64,000 nucleotides of DNA, taken from an uncultured bacterium. Its GTDB lineage: Bacteria > Cyanobacteriota > Vampirovibrionia > Gastranaerophilales > Gastranaerophilaceae. The translations under genes and the position numbers were made by a program. The notes below the pieces were generated by a model. That model did not search any database. It worked only from the letters and a program-made list of their open reading frames with translations, and was not told where the DNA came from. This document shows positions 1-8,086 of the stretch, one piece after another. The stretch spans positions 248,001 through 312,000 of the forward strand of contig CAPQCU010000001.1 of assembly GCA_948684385.1 (NCBI GenBank). Reading direction: 5' to 3'. Within the stretch, counting starts at the first letter, position 1. Each line of letters starts with the position of its first letter.

Positions 1-1294
1 TTTTTTTGTGATTGTCTTTTTGGATGTAATCACTTATTAAAACTGTTTCAAGGGTCGGGTCGTTTTCTATCATTCCGTAAATGTTTTCAAGAAAATCTTT
101 ACCGTCGTTTTGATAATTCTCCCAGCAGTTTTCGCAGTCGGAAGCGATTGTGAGCAAATGTGTTTCGTCAGGAGAGACAAGAAGCTTGTTTTGAATCATT
201 TTAATTTTTTCAAACAAATCTCCTGCTGCCATTTTCGGGTTAATTCCTGCGTATTCAAAGTTTATGAGATTTGGAATAGAACGGTCTCTAAAAATTACAT
301 TTATTCCGCTTGTTTCATAGTTGTAAACTTTTAAAAGATGATAAGGGTCGTTCAAGTTTCCTTTAAAATCACGTACGAAATCAAAATTAATTGAATTTGC
401 AAGTACTCCTTCATCAGAAATTGTCCATTCAATTCCTTCTTTAGCAAGCAGGTTTAAAGTTTTTGTGCCGAGACAAAGCTCCGGCGGCCACATACCTTTC
501 GGGCGGACACCAAAAACTTCTTCTATTCTGTCTAACGCACTTCGTATTTGTAATTTAGCATCATCAAGCATTCCAAGATTTTGCGGAAGTCCTTCGGTTG
601 TGATTACTGATTTTGTTGAAGATTTTATATCAATCAAAATCGGCAGGATTGCGTGGTAGTAAGGACTTGTTGTAAGTTCAATTCTTCCGGTTTGGATATA
701 TTTTTTGTAAGTTGGAATAATCTCCCGTATAATTTGTTTCTGGATATCAATTATTTCAATTCGGTCTTCTTTAGTGTATCCGGTTTGTTTTGCCCATAAA
801 TCTTTTAAGCGGGGATATCTGTCAAAGTGAGTCGGGTCAATCCAGACAAGGTTAAATAAAGCCATCAAATCGGAAATTTCCTGAGCAGAAAAATCGTTAA
901 TATCTGCAGCGTCTTTTGCGAAACGTTTCTGGTAAAGATTTTTGTAAGTTTCGCTCCTGTAAATCATTGTTTCAAACTTAGAGCTGAAAAAATTGTTTAA
1001 GATAAACGCTTTTTCTTCATCCGTAAGAGTTTCGGAGTCAGATACAGTAAGTTCCGAATGAATATCGTGATATCCGTTTTCTGTGTAATCAAGAATTGAG
1101 TCAAGAAGCGCCGGAACGAGGTTGAAGTTTAGCTTAAGTTTCGGAAACTTTTCAAGAATAAGAACCATATCGAGGTAATCTTTGACTGCGTGAAGCCTTA
1201 CCCACGGCATTAAATATGTTCCTTCGAGTTCGTAAACCGGTTGGTGCATATGCCAGTAAACAGCAAGAGAAAGTTTCTTCACACGCGTATTCAT
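1..1294 (-). CDS. GH57-family glycoside hydrolase, N-terminal part (3' end outside window)
   Basis: Translating the minus strand from ATG 1294 gives an open frame to the window edge (about 431 residues). It starts MNTRVKKLSLAVYWHMHQPV, and the HMHQP motif near residue 15 is the first conserved motif of GH57 alpha-glucan-acting enzymes. A later WPPELCLG segment and an SDEG segment fit the third and fourth GH57 motifs; the SDEG Asp/Glu region is near the catalytic acid. GH57 enzymes cleave or transfer alpha-1,4-glucan (amylase, glucanotransferase or branching enzyme); the sub-activity cannot be read here. No Shine-Dalgarno precedes the start, which lies 7 nt after a consensus -10 box, so the mRNA is probably leaderless. 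It lies just downstream of the tRNA-Leu terminator and has its own promoter. Confidence 0.85.
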   Translation of the reverse strand, partial: MNTRVKKLSLAVYWHMHQPVYELEGTYLMPWVRLHAVKDYLDMVLILEKFPKLKLNFNLVPALLDSILDYTENGYHDIHSELTVSDSETLTDEEKAFILNNFFSSKFETMIYRSETYKNLYQKRFAKDAADINDFSAQEISDLMALFNLVWIDPTHFDRYPRLKDLWAKQTGYTKEDRIEIIDIQKQIIREIIPTYKKYIQTGRIELTTSPYYHAILPILIDIKSSTKSVITTEGLPQNLGMLDDAKLQIRSALDRIEEVFGVRPKGMWPPELCLGTKTLNLLAKEGIEWTISDEGVLANSINFDFVRDFKGNLNDPYHLLKVYNYETSGINVIFRDRSIPNLINFEYAGINPKMAAGDLFEKIKMIQNKLLVSPDETHLLTIASDCENCWENYQNDGKDFLENIYGMIENDPTLETVLISDYIQKDNHKK

Positions 1295-1301
1295 AACAGA
1301 G

Positions 1302-1330
1302 ATTATAGCCTGAAAAATGAGTTTTTTCAA
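1302..1330 (-). promoter_or_regulatory. sigma70-type promoter of the GH57 gene, leaderless start
   Basis: On the minus strand TTGAAA (1330-1325) and TATAAT (1307-1302) are separated by exactly 17 nt. The ATG begins 7 nt after the -10 box, so transcription would start at or next to the start codon. The -35 box sits next to the base of the tRNA-Leu terminator hairpin. Confidence 0.75.
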
Positions 1331-1333
1331 GGC

Positions 1334-1368
1334 AAATAAAAAGAGGCACAAAGTGCCTCTTTTTATTT
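1334..1368 (-). terminator. terminator of tRNA-Leu
   Basis: A perfect 16-bp inverted repeat (1334-1349 with 1353-1368) has a 3-nt AAA loop and A/T-rich outer arms, so it can end transcription in either direction. It follows the tRNA 3' end directly and its first base is the tRNA discriminator position. Confidence 0.85.
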
Positions 1369-1451
1369 GCCGATGGCCGGGGTCGAACCGGCACGTAGTT
1401 GCCTACACCAGATTTTGAGTCTGGCACGTCTACCAATTCCATCACATCGGC
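1368..1451 (-). tRNA. tRNA-Leu(CAA)
   Basis: The minus strand folds as an 84-nt class II tRNA. The acceptor is GCCGATG paired with CATCGGC. The anticodon stem is CCAGA/TCTGG with loop CTCAAAA, giving anticodon CAA (reads UUG). There is a long variable arm and a TTCGACC T-loop. The terminal CCA is not encoded; the discriminator is A. Confidence 0.93.
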
Positions 1452-1503
1452 TTACGCTAAGTTTCATTAAATCAGAAACAAAATTAAATATCAAGCCTGT
1501 TAG

Positions 1504-1803
1504 CTAGCGCGGAATTACGTAGCCCCAGATTGGTTTACAATTTTCATCATACAAAGTTATATAAGTTACTCTGATTTTTTTGCATCTGCGTTTTTTCATG
1601 TAACCGTTTCCGTAAACGATTGAAGACACGTAAACATCACCGATTTTTTGCTCGTACTTGTCGATAAACTCGGCTTTAGAAACAATTTTTACCGGACACT
1701 CACATTCATTTGTGTATTTTTCTGTTAAGTATTTGGAACATTCACTTGCGTTTGCCGGAAGCAAAAATAAGCTAAATAATAATATTAAAAACAATCTCTT
1801 CAT
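1504..1803 (-). CDS. small secreted cysteine-containing protein, unknown function
   Basis: This 99-residue protein has a clear signal peptide: MKRLF, a hydrophobic core, and a likely cleavage after LLPANAS near residue 20. The mature part of about 80 residues has several Cys (ECS, CECPV, RRCKK, ENCK), which suggests disulfides or metal binding outside the cytoplasm. I recognise no family. It is transcribed divergently from thrS, and the intergenic region holds an extended -10-like element serving thrS. Confidence 0.6.
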   Translation of the reverse strand: MKRLFLILLFSLFLLPANASECSKYLTEKYTNECECPVKIVSKAEFIDKYEQKIGDVYVSSIVYGNGYMKKRRCKKIRVTYITLYDENCKPIWGYVIPR

Positions 1804-1894
1804 ATTTAAATAATATCATAAATATTTTCATGCTAGAATATCTTTTAGTACAGTTTCTTTCGAGGGTTGTCGATTGAAGCGGAAAGGAAAAAAT

Positions 1895-3667
1895 ATGGAA
1901 AAGAACAACGAGAATTTGCATGTACTCAGACATTCATGCTCACACATCATGGCACAAGCTGTACAAAAGCTGTTCCCACAGGCAAAGTTAGCTATCGGGC
2001 CGGCTACAGCGGACGGTTTTTACTATGATTTCGATTTAACCGACGGTTATGCTTTTACTGCAGACGACTTGGTTAAAATCGAAGAAGAAATGAAAAACAT
2101 CATCAAACAAAATCTGACTTTCGAAAAATATGAAGTTGAAGATGTTGATGCAAAAATCGCTGAATTCAAATCAGAAGGCGAAATTTACAAAGCAGAATTA
2201 TTGGAAGAACACAGAAACGACAAACCGACTTTGTATTTAACCAAAGACAAAGACGGAAATGTTCTGTTTAACGACCTTTGTGCAGGTCCTCACATTCCAA
2301 ACACATCATATATTAAAGGCAATGCAATCAAACTTCTTAAAGTTGCAGGTGCTTACTGGCGCGGTAACGAAAAGAACAAAATGCTACAGAGAATTTACGC
2401 AACAGCATACTGGAACAAAGAAGATTTGCAGGCTTATTTAACATTTATTGAAGAAGCTGAAAAACGCGACCACAGAAAATTAGGCACACAGCTTGATTTA
2501 TTCTCAACAAGAGAAGAAGTCGGCGGAGGCTTGGTTTTATGGCATCCGAACCTTGCAATCGTTAGAGAAGAAATCGAAAATTACTGGAGAAGTGAACACA
2601 GAAAACGCGGTTACGTAACTGTTCACACTCCTCAGATTGCAAAATCAAAACTCTGGGAAATTTCTGGCCACATGGATCATTACAAAGAAAATATGTTCTT
2701 TGTTCAAAAAGATGAAGACAGTGACGAACAGTTTGTAGTAAAACCTATGAACTGCCCGTTCCATATCATGATTTATCAGGCAAACAGATATTCTTACCGC
2801 TCATTACCTTTGAGAATGGCTGAACTTGGAACAGTTTACAGAAAAGAAAAATCAGGCGCTTTATCAGGCTTAACCCGTGTTCAAGGATTTACTCAGGATG
2901 ATGCTCACATTTTCTGTACTCCTGAACAGCTGGTTGACGAAATCAACGCAATTATTGATTTTGTAGCTGATACAATGGCAATCTTCAAGATGGATTTTGA
3001 AGTAGAACTTTCAACCCGTCCTGAAAGCTATGTAGGTGAGCTTGAAAACTGGAACAGAGCAGAAGCAGGCTTGAAAGAAGCGATGGACAGACGCGGTATG
3101 AAATACGACATTAACGAAGGCGACGGCGCTTTCTACGGTCCGAAAATCGACTTTAAAGTAAAAGACGCGCTTGGAAGAACTTGGCAATGTGCTACAATCC
3201 AGCTTGACTTCAACCTCCCTGCAAGATTTGATATCAAATATCAGGACAAAGACGGCTCTATGAAAACTCCGATTATGCTTCACCGCGTAATCTTCGGTTC
3301 AATGGAACGCTTCCACGGTATTTTGATTGAACACTATGCAGGTGCTTTCCCGACATGGCTTGCTCCGACTCAGGTTGCGATTGTTCCGATTTCTAATGAA
3401 AAACACATTGATTTCGCGGAAGAAGTTTATAAGAAAATGCGCGCTGCAGGCATCAGGGTAAAACTTGATGACAGGTCAGAATCTATGAACTACAAGATTA
3501 GAGAAAGCCTTCAAGACAAGAAAATTCCTTATGTCTGCGTAATCGGTGATAAGGAAATCGAAGCGAACGCAGTTGCGATAAGAAAACGCGGTGTCGGTCA
3601 AATCGGGGTTCAGCCGGTTGATGAATTTATTGAATTTATCGAAAAAGAAATTGCAGATAGAGCGTAA
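1895..3667 (+). CDS. thrS: threonyl-tRNA synthetase lacking the N-terminal TGS domain
   Basis: Cytoplasmic enzyme that charges tRNA-Thr with threonine. The 590-residue protein begins almost at the editing domain: H13-x3-H17 (HSCSH) is followed by the CAGPH motif of the same site. Class II motifs follow: TVYRKEKSGALSGLTRVQGF (motif 2) and a motif 3 ending GSMERF, then an anticodon-binding domain from about residue 490. The usual N-terminal TGS domain of about 60 residues is absent. The start at 1895 is chosen because GGAAAGGA lies just upstream; an in-frame ATG at 1874 exists but has a poorer site. An extended -10-like TGCTAGAAT lies at 1831-1839. Confidence 0.95.
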   Translation: MEKNNENLHVLRHSCSHIMAQAVQKLFPQAKLAIGPATADGFYYDFDLTDGYAFTADDLVKIEEEMKNIIKQNLTFEKYEVEDVDAKIAEFKSEGEIYKAELLEEHRNDKPTLYLTKDKDGNVLFNDLCAGPHIPNTSYIKGNAIKLLKVAGAYWRGNEKNKMLQRIYATAYWNKEDLQAYLTFIEEAEKRDHRKLGTQLDLFSTREEVGGGLVLWHPNLAIVREEIENYWRSEHRKRGYVTVHTPQIAKSKLWEISGHMDHYKENMFFVQKDEDSDEQFVVKPMNCPFHIMIYQANRYSYRSLPLRMAELGTVYRKEKSGALSGLTRVQGFTQDDAHIFCTPEQLVDEINAIIDFVADTMAIFKMDFEVELSTRPESYVGELENWNRAEAGLKEAMDRRGMKYDINEGDGAFYGPKIDFKVKDALGRTWQCATIQLDFNLPARFDIKYQDKDGSMKTPIMLHRVIFGSMERFHGILIEHYAGAFPTWLAPTQVAIVPISNEKHIDFAEEVYKKMRAAGIRVKLDDRSESMNYKIRESLQDKKIPYVCVIGDKEIEANAVAIRKRGVGQIGVQPVDEFIEFIEKEIADRA

Positions 3668-3681
3668 ATACAAAAAGAAAA

Positions 3682-3707
3682 AAGAGGTGTTTAACACCTC
3701 TTTTTTT
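3682..3707 (+). terminator. terminator of thrS
   Basis: AAGAGGTGT and ACACCTCTT form a 9-bp stem with a TTA loop, followed by a run of seven T. It lies a few bases after the thrS stop. Confidence 0.85.
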
Positions 3708-3745
3708 ACAGGCAATTTTTTATAATAAAACTACTTTATATAATT

Positions 3746-4297
3746 ATGAAGGTTACGTTTGTTGACTCAATAATTCCTTATATAAAAAATACGGCTGCAA
3801 AAGAAGTCGGTGCCGGAATGCGCTATACTATTCACGATGTAAAAACCGGTGAAAGCTTGTTTACTACCGCTGTAAATACTTGTTCAGGTTTTGTTTTGAA
3901 TTCCGGTCATAAAAATCTTATGGGTCATATTCAGCCGGAAGGATTTAATACGAGAAATTTTGCTTCTGCATTTGAGAATATTGTTAATGATTTTAAGTCA
4001 AAATATGGTGAGATAAAAGCCTTTATTTTTGGAGGTCGTGAAAGTTCTTTTGTTGACCCTTATTGTTCAACAGCAAGTAATGAAGTTTATGCAACAATGT
4101 ATGATGTTTTGAGTACAAAATGTAAAATTCCGGATAAGAATATCGCCTCAGTTCTTGGAAAATTTAAACACGTTAAAACAAATGATGATGTTGCTGTAAT
4201 AGGTGATAGAGTTTATATTGCAAATAAACCGCTTGCAAAAAATACGCCCGATGCGATTTATGAAGATATTGAAATACCGGATAGTTTTTTAGTTTAA
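3746..4297 (+). CDS. uncharacterised 183-residue protein, possibly CheD-like fold
   Basis: I do not recognise this gene with confidence. It has no signal peptide or membrane segment. An NTCSG segment near residue 50 is followed 15 residues later by a His in GHIQPE, and a later NEVYATMYDVLSTKCKIP segment is followed by a short VLGKFK strand. That layout resembles the Cys-His arrangement of CheD/CNF1-type glutamine deamidases. This is only a shape-level similarity, and no chemotaxis gene is nearby. A -10-like TATAAT lies at 3721-3726. The 3' end overlaps the tgt 3' end by 9 nt, convergently. Confidence 0.45.
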   Translation: MKVTFVDSIIPYIKNTAAKEVGAGMRYTIHDVKTGESLFTTAVNTCSGFVLNSGHKNLMGHIQPEGFNTRNFASAFENIVNDFKSKYGEIKAFIFGGRESSFVDPYCSTASNEVYATMYDVLSTKCKIPDKNIASVLGKFKHVKTNDDVAVIGDRVYIANKPLAKNTPDAIYEDIEIPDSFLV

Positions 4298-5419
4298 TAC
4301 TTTTTGATAGTTTTCATTAAAGAACTCTTCAAACCTGTCTTCAAGAATTGCTTCACGTGCTTTTTGAGAGAAGTTGATTAAGAATTGAATGTTATGAATA
4401 GACATCAATGCCTGCGCTGTACCTTCTCCGCATTTGTACAGGTGCCTTAAATAAGCTCGGGAATGGTTTTTACAGCAGTAACAATCACAATTTTCATCCA
4501 AAGGACGCGGGTCATCCCAAAACTGTGCGTTTTTGATTTGTTTTTTGCCCTCAGTTGTAAAGAACGAACCGTGGCGCGCGTTTCTTGTCGGCAGAACGCA
4601 GTCAAACATATCGACACCGCGCTTAATTCCGTCTAACAAATCCTCCGGAGTTCCGACTCCCATTAGATAACGCGGTTTGTTTTCCGGAAGCAGAGGAGCT
4701 GTAAGCTCAACAAAATGGTTCATTGTTTCTTTGTCTTCTCCGACGCTCAAACCGCCTATAGCGTATCCGACTGCATCTTTTGATGAAACATAAGCGGCGC
4801 TTTCGCGTCTCAAGTCATCATAAAACGCTCCCTGACAAATCGGGAACAGAGCCTGATTTTCGGAAGTTTTTGCTTTGATGCATCTGTCAAGCCAGCGGTG
4901 AGTGCGCTCCATTGCTTCTTTTGCGGTTTTGTAATCGCATCCGAACGGTGCACACCAGTCGAAAGCCATAATTATATCGGCTCCGATTGACTGCTGGATT
5001 TCCATAGAGATTTCCGGACTGATGAAGTGTTTTTTGCCGTCTTTCGGGTCGCGGAATTCAACTCCTTCTTCTGTGATTTTTCGAAGATGCGCTAAAGAAA
5101 ATACCTGAAACCCGCCGGAGTCTGTTAAAACAGGCTTATTCCAGTTCATCCAGCCGTGAATTCCGCCGAATTTTTCGATTAATTTGTGTCCTGCTCTTAA
5201 ATACAAATGGTAAGAGTTTGCAAGAATAATCTGCGCTCCGGTGTCGTAGAGGTTGTTGTTAGTTATGAGTTTTACAGTCGAGTTTGTTCCGACCGGCATG
5301 AAGATTGGTGTCTTGATATCTCCGTGCGGAGTATGCAAAACACCCGCGCGCGCGCCGGTGTTTTTGTCGATATGTATTAATTTGTAGTTAAAATTATCCG
5401 CCAAATCTTTCCTCATCAA
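4289..5419 (-). CDS. tgt: tRNA-guanine transglycosylase (queuine/preQ1)
   Basis: Exchanges G34 for a queuosine precursor in tRNAs with GUN anticodons. The 376-residue protein has TDSGGFQVFSL (general-base Asp region), the nucleophile segment FDCVLPTRNARHG, and the zinc-site pattern CDCYCC followed about 25 residues later by SIHN. Its ATG lies 26 nt inside the ndk 3' end, so the two genes form a translationally coupled pair transcribed leftward. Confidence 0.95.
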   Translation of the reverse strand: MMRKDLADNFNYKLIHIDKNTGARAGVLHTPHGDIKTPIFMPVGTNSTVKLITNNNLYDTGAQIILANSYHLYLRAGHKLIEKFGGIHGWMNWNKPVLTDSGGFQVFSLAHLRKITEEGVEFRDPKDGKKHFISPEISMEIQQSIGADIIMAFDWCAPFGCDYKTAKEAMERTHRWLDRCIKAKTSENQALFPICQGAFYDDLRRESAAYVSSKDAVGYAIGGLSVGEDKETMNHFVELTAPLLPENKPRYLMGVGTPEDLLDGIKRGVDMFDCVLPTRNARHGSFFTTEGKKQIKNAQFWDDPRPLDENCDCYCCKNHSRAYLRHLYKCGEGTAQALMSIHNIQFLINFSQKAREAILEDRFEEFFNENYQKVLN

Positions 5420-5873
5420 AAGTAATCATCTCTAACATAGACTGCCAGTTATCAAAGATTTCTTCCGGCTTGAAGTATAAACCGATTTCTCTTGCTGCGC
5501 TTTCAGGAGAATCAGAAGCGTGAACCATATTGTATTCCATAACCTGAGCAAAATCTGCTCTGATTGTGCCGACATCAGCTTTTTGCGGGTCAGTAGCACC
5601 TACAATGTGGCGTACGTTATCAATAGCGCCGTAGCCTTCGATTACCATAGCAACAATTGGTCCGCTTGTTATGTAGTGAACAAGCCTTTTGTAAAACGGT
5701 TTCCCGAAATGTTCTTCATAATGTTTTGCTGCTAACTCAGGTGTTACTTGAAGTAACTTCATTGCGACAATTTTAAAACCTTTGTTTTCAAATCTTTCAA
5801 TAATCCTGCCGATAAATCCTCTTTTTACGCCGTCAGGCTTAATCGCAACAAATGTTCTTTCTTCTGCTTTCAT
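5394..5873 (-). CDS. ndk: nucleoside diphosphate kinase
   Basis: Transfers the gamma phosphate between nucleoside triphosphates and diphosphates. The N-terminus has FVAIKPDGVKRG, and the active-site His lies in NMVHASDSPE near residue 115, where most family members have a Gly after the His (A here). At 159 residues it is slightly longer than typical. A good ribosome site (AGGAGAGGTC) precedes the ATG. First gene of the ndk-tgt unit. Confidence 0.95.
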   Translation of the reverse strand: MKAEERTFVAIKPDGVKRGFIGRIIERFENKGFKIVAMKLLQVTPELAAKHYEEHFGKPFYKRLVHYITSGPIVAMVIEGYGAIDNVRHIVGATDPQKADVGTIRADFAQVMEYNMVHASDSPESAAREIGLYFKPEEIFDNWQSMLEMITFDEERFGG

Positions 5874-6107
5874 GACCTCTCCTATTTATAAACCTATCAA
5901 CTTTAATTAGAGCATAGATTGACTAAAAAGTAAACAATCACTTATTTATTCTTTTTATTAAGTTTTGTAACGAACCTTGTTTCATGAAGGCAATTTTTGT
6001 GAAAAGAAAAACTTCATGTATATAAGTAGGGGTAAATGACCCCGAATTTAAATAAGGTTACACATTCATAGGGAAAATTGTAAGATTAATAGGAAAGGCG
6101 GCTAATT

Positions 6108-7355
6108 ATGGCTCCAGGTTATGGTATTTCAGGAATAGGTTACGGAAATGATCCGGCATTTTTGTACGCATTAAACGCATACAATCCGAATTTTATGGGA
6201 GTGCAAACTGCTCCTCAGGTTCCTCAGGTTCAACAGACCGCTCCGGTGAGTGAACCAACTTCTGTTGACCCGACTTTTAAAGGAAGCAAAAAAGAAGATG
6301 ACGGAATTGGAGCCGGTACAGCGCTTGCTGTTGCAGGCGGTGCAGCTGCTTTGATATATTCTGCTTATAAAGGCAAAGGTAATCCGATTGAAGGAGCTAA
6401 ACAAATCTGGAACAGCTTGAAATCAAAAGGTAGCAAAGTTGCAGAAGAAGTTGCAGCAAAAACTAAATCAACTTCAAAACCAAAAGCGGTGGAAGGTTTG
6501 AAAGAACTAAAAGTGGTAATGAAGGGTGGAAAACCTGTTTATTATGTACCTGGTAAGACTACTACTACATCTGACTCCACTCAAATTGCTAATTTATTAA
6601 GATCTAATAAAGAATTGAAACAATTAACCGGTCTAAGATTTACAACTGGTGAAACTACTATTAAGAATGCAACATTTACTTTAAAAGATGGTGGCAATAC
6701 AAATGTGATAGAATTTGTTGGAGATAAAATAGCAAAAATTACTAATGGTTCTGGCAGTGATATTACACATTTATTTGTTCAAAATGGAAAAATAAGAACT
6801 GATTTGAATATTGCAGATACAACATTTGCTTCAAGAATTGAAGAATGTATTGCGAAAATCAAAGGCAGCGATGCTAAATTTATTTTAGATAGTGAAAATG
6901 CGGTATCAAATATTACTTATGCTACGAAAATAGGTGATAATGTAGCTGAAGTATTTAGAAAAGGAATTAGCACAAAAATTCACGGTCAACCACAAATTAA
7001 TAAATTAACGACATTGAAAGAATGTACAGCTAATTCAAATGAAGTTTTAGCTTATGTAAGAAAATCAAAAGACAGTGGTCATGATATTAGTGCAATTATT
7101 GGAAAAGATATCAAATCTAAAAAATTACCTGAAGGTTATAAAGTAGGTGAATTTGATATTGTAGATGGTAGAAACTTAATACATATTGTAGATGGTAAGC
7201 CTGTAAGTATTACTACGGGCAGTAAAAAATATGCTTCCGGTACTGATGACTTTCTGGCATTTATGGAACGATATGAAAGTGCGATTAATACAAAGATTAA
7301 AAATGCTCTTAAAGATAAGAAAATTCCAGATGGAGCAACAATTGTTCCGGTATAA
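6108..7355 (+). CDS. uncharacterised 415-residue protein with one hydrophobic Gly/Ala-rich segment
   Basis: No recognised domain. The N-terminus (about residues 1-60) is rich in Gly, Tyr, Pro and Gln and looks unstructured. A Gly/Ala-rich hydrophobic stretch at about 68-90 (GIGAGTALAVAGGAAALIYS) could cross or bind a membrane. It is followed by a Lys-rich linker and a long polar, beta-rich C-terminal part with Lys/Asn/Thr-rich composition, suggesting a surface-exposed or appendage-like protein. AGGAAAGG precedes the ATG. The upstream leader contains AGTAGGGGTAAA (6027-6038), also present at the start of the gyrB leader. Confidence 0.6.
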   Translation: MAPGYGISGIGYGNDPAFLYALNAYNPNFMGVQTAPQVPQVQQTAPVSEPTSVDPTFKGSKKEDDGIGAGTALAVAGGAAALIYSAYKGKGNPIEGAKQIWNSLKSKGSKVAEEVAAKTKSTSKPKAVEGLKELKVVMKGGKPVYYVPGKTTTTSDSTQIANLLRSNKELKQLTGLRFTTGETTIKNATFTLKDGGNTNVIEFVGDKIAKITNGSGSDITHLFVQNGKIRTDLNIADTTFASRIEECIAKIKGSDAKFILDSENAVSNITYATKIGDNVAEVFRKGISTKIHGQPQINKLTTLKECTANSNEVLAYVRKSKDSGHDISAIIGKDIKSKKLPEGYKVGEFDIVDGRNLIHIVDGKPVSITTGSKKYASGTDDFLAFMERYESAINTKIKNALKDKKIPDGATIVPV

Positions 7356-7360
7356 CAAAT

Positions 7361-7387
7361 CGCCCCTGATTAACAGGGGCGTTTTTT
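7361..7387 (+). terminator. terminator after the 415-residue gene
   Basis: CGCCCCTG/CAGGGGCG forms an 8-bp GC-rich stem with a 5-nt loop, followed by six T. It separates this gene from comF. Confidence 0.88.
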
Positions 7388-7403
7388 ATGCTAAAATTTT
7401 TCT

Positions 7404-8042
7404 ATGAAAAAGATTTTGCTTTCACTCCTTGATTTAATTTACAGGAAGAAATGTTATTTCTGTTCGTCTTCAAAATCCGCTTTAAAGATGTGCCCGAAAT
7501 GTTTTGAGTCAATGACTTTCTCTTCGAAAACTGCAAACAGAATAATTGATAGAGTTAATATTTTTTCCTGCGGGGTTTATGAAAAGACTTTACAGAAGCT
7601 TATCAGAGGGCTTAAGTATCACAAGCAGAAAGAGCTTGCGTTTTATTTAGCAAAATTTATGTACGAATACTGGAAGGAGCTTGGAGACAAACGTGATTTT
7701 CAGGTAGTTCCGACTCCGATGCACCCAAACCGCGTTAAGAAACGCAAATACAACCACATGAATCTTGTTGTGGAAGAGTTTTGCAAGCTTTCCGGATATA
7801 CTCCGAATTACGATTTGATAAGAAGAGTCAAAGACACAAAACCGCAGTACAAGCTTACAAGAGCGCAGAGGCTTATTAATCTCGAAAACGCGTTTGAAGT
7901 TGATAAGTCAAAAGATTTAAGAAAACCGGTCTTAATTCTGGATGATATCAGTACAACAGGTGTGACTTTTGAGGAAATGATAAAATCTTTGCACAAATCA
8001 GGATTTAATGAAATTGTATGCCTTGCAGCGTCTTCACCATAA
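7404..8042 (+). CDS. comF: ComF-family phosphoribosyltransferase-like protein
   Basis: Competence-associated ComF family, linked to uptake or processing of single-stranded DNA. The 212-residue protein has an N-terminal zinc finger (CYFC near residues 17-20, then CPKC) and a C-terminal PRPP-binding loop, LILDDISTTGVTFEEM. The start lies 6 nt after a -10-like TAAAAT (7392-7397, extended TGCTAAAAT) with no Shine-Dalgarno, so it looks leaderless. The metG -10 box is just after its stop. Confidence 0.9.
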   Translation: MKKILLSLLDLIYRKKCYFCSSSKSALKMCPKCFESMTFSSKTANRIIDRVNIFSCGVYEKTLQKLIRGLKYHKQKELAFYLAKFMYEYWKELGDKRDFQVVPTPMHPNRVKKRKYNHMNLVVEEFCKLSGYTPNYDLIRRVKDTKPQYKLTRAQRLINLENAFEVDKSKDLRKPVLILDDISTTGVTFEEMIKSLHKSGFNEIVCLAASSP

Positions 8043-8086
8043 ATGAATTTTTTATGGTACAATTTTTAAAAAAGAGGGATAAGAGA

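Noticed and set aside
110..659. Short plus-strand open frames at the left edge
   Set aside because: They are antisense shadows of the GH57 gene, whose continuous minus-strand frame carries clear family motifs.
1152..1445. Minus-strand frame covering the tRNA-Leu gene
   Set aside because: It translates through a tRNA and a terminator and is out of frame with GH57.
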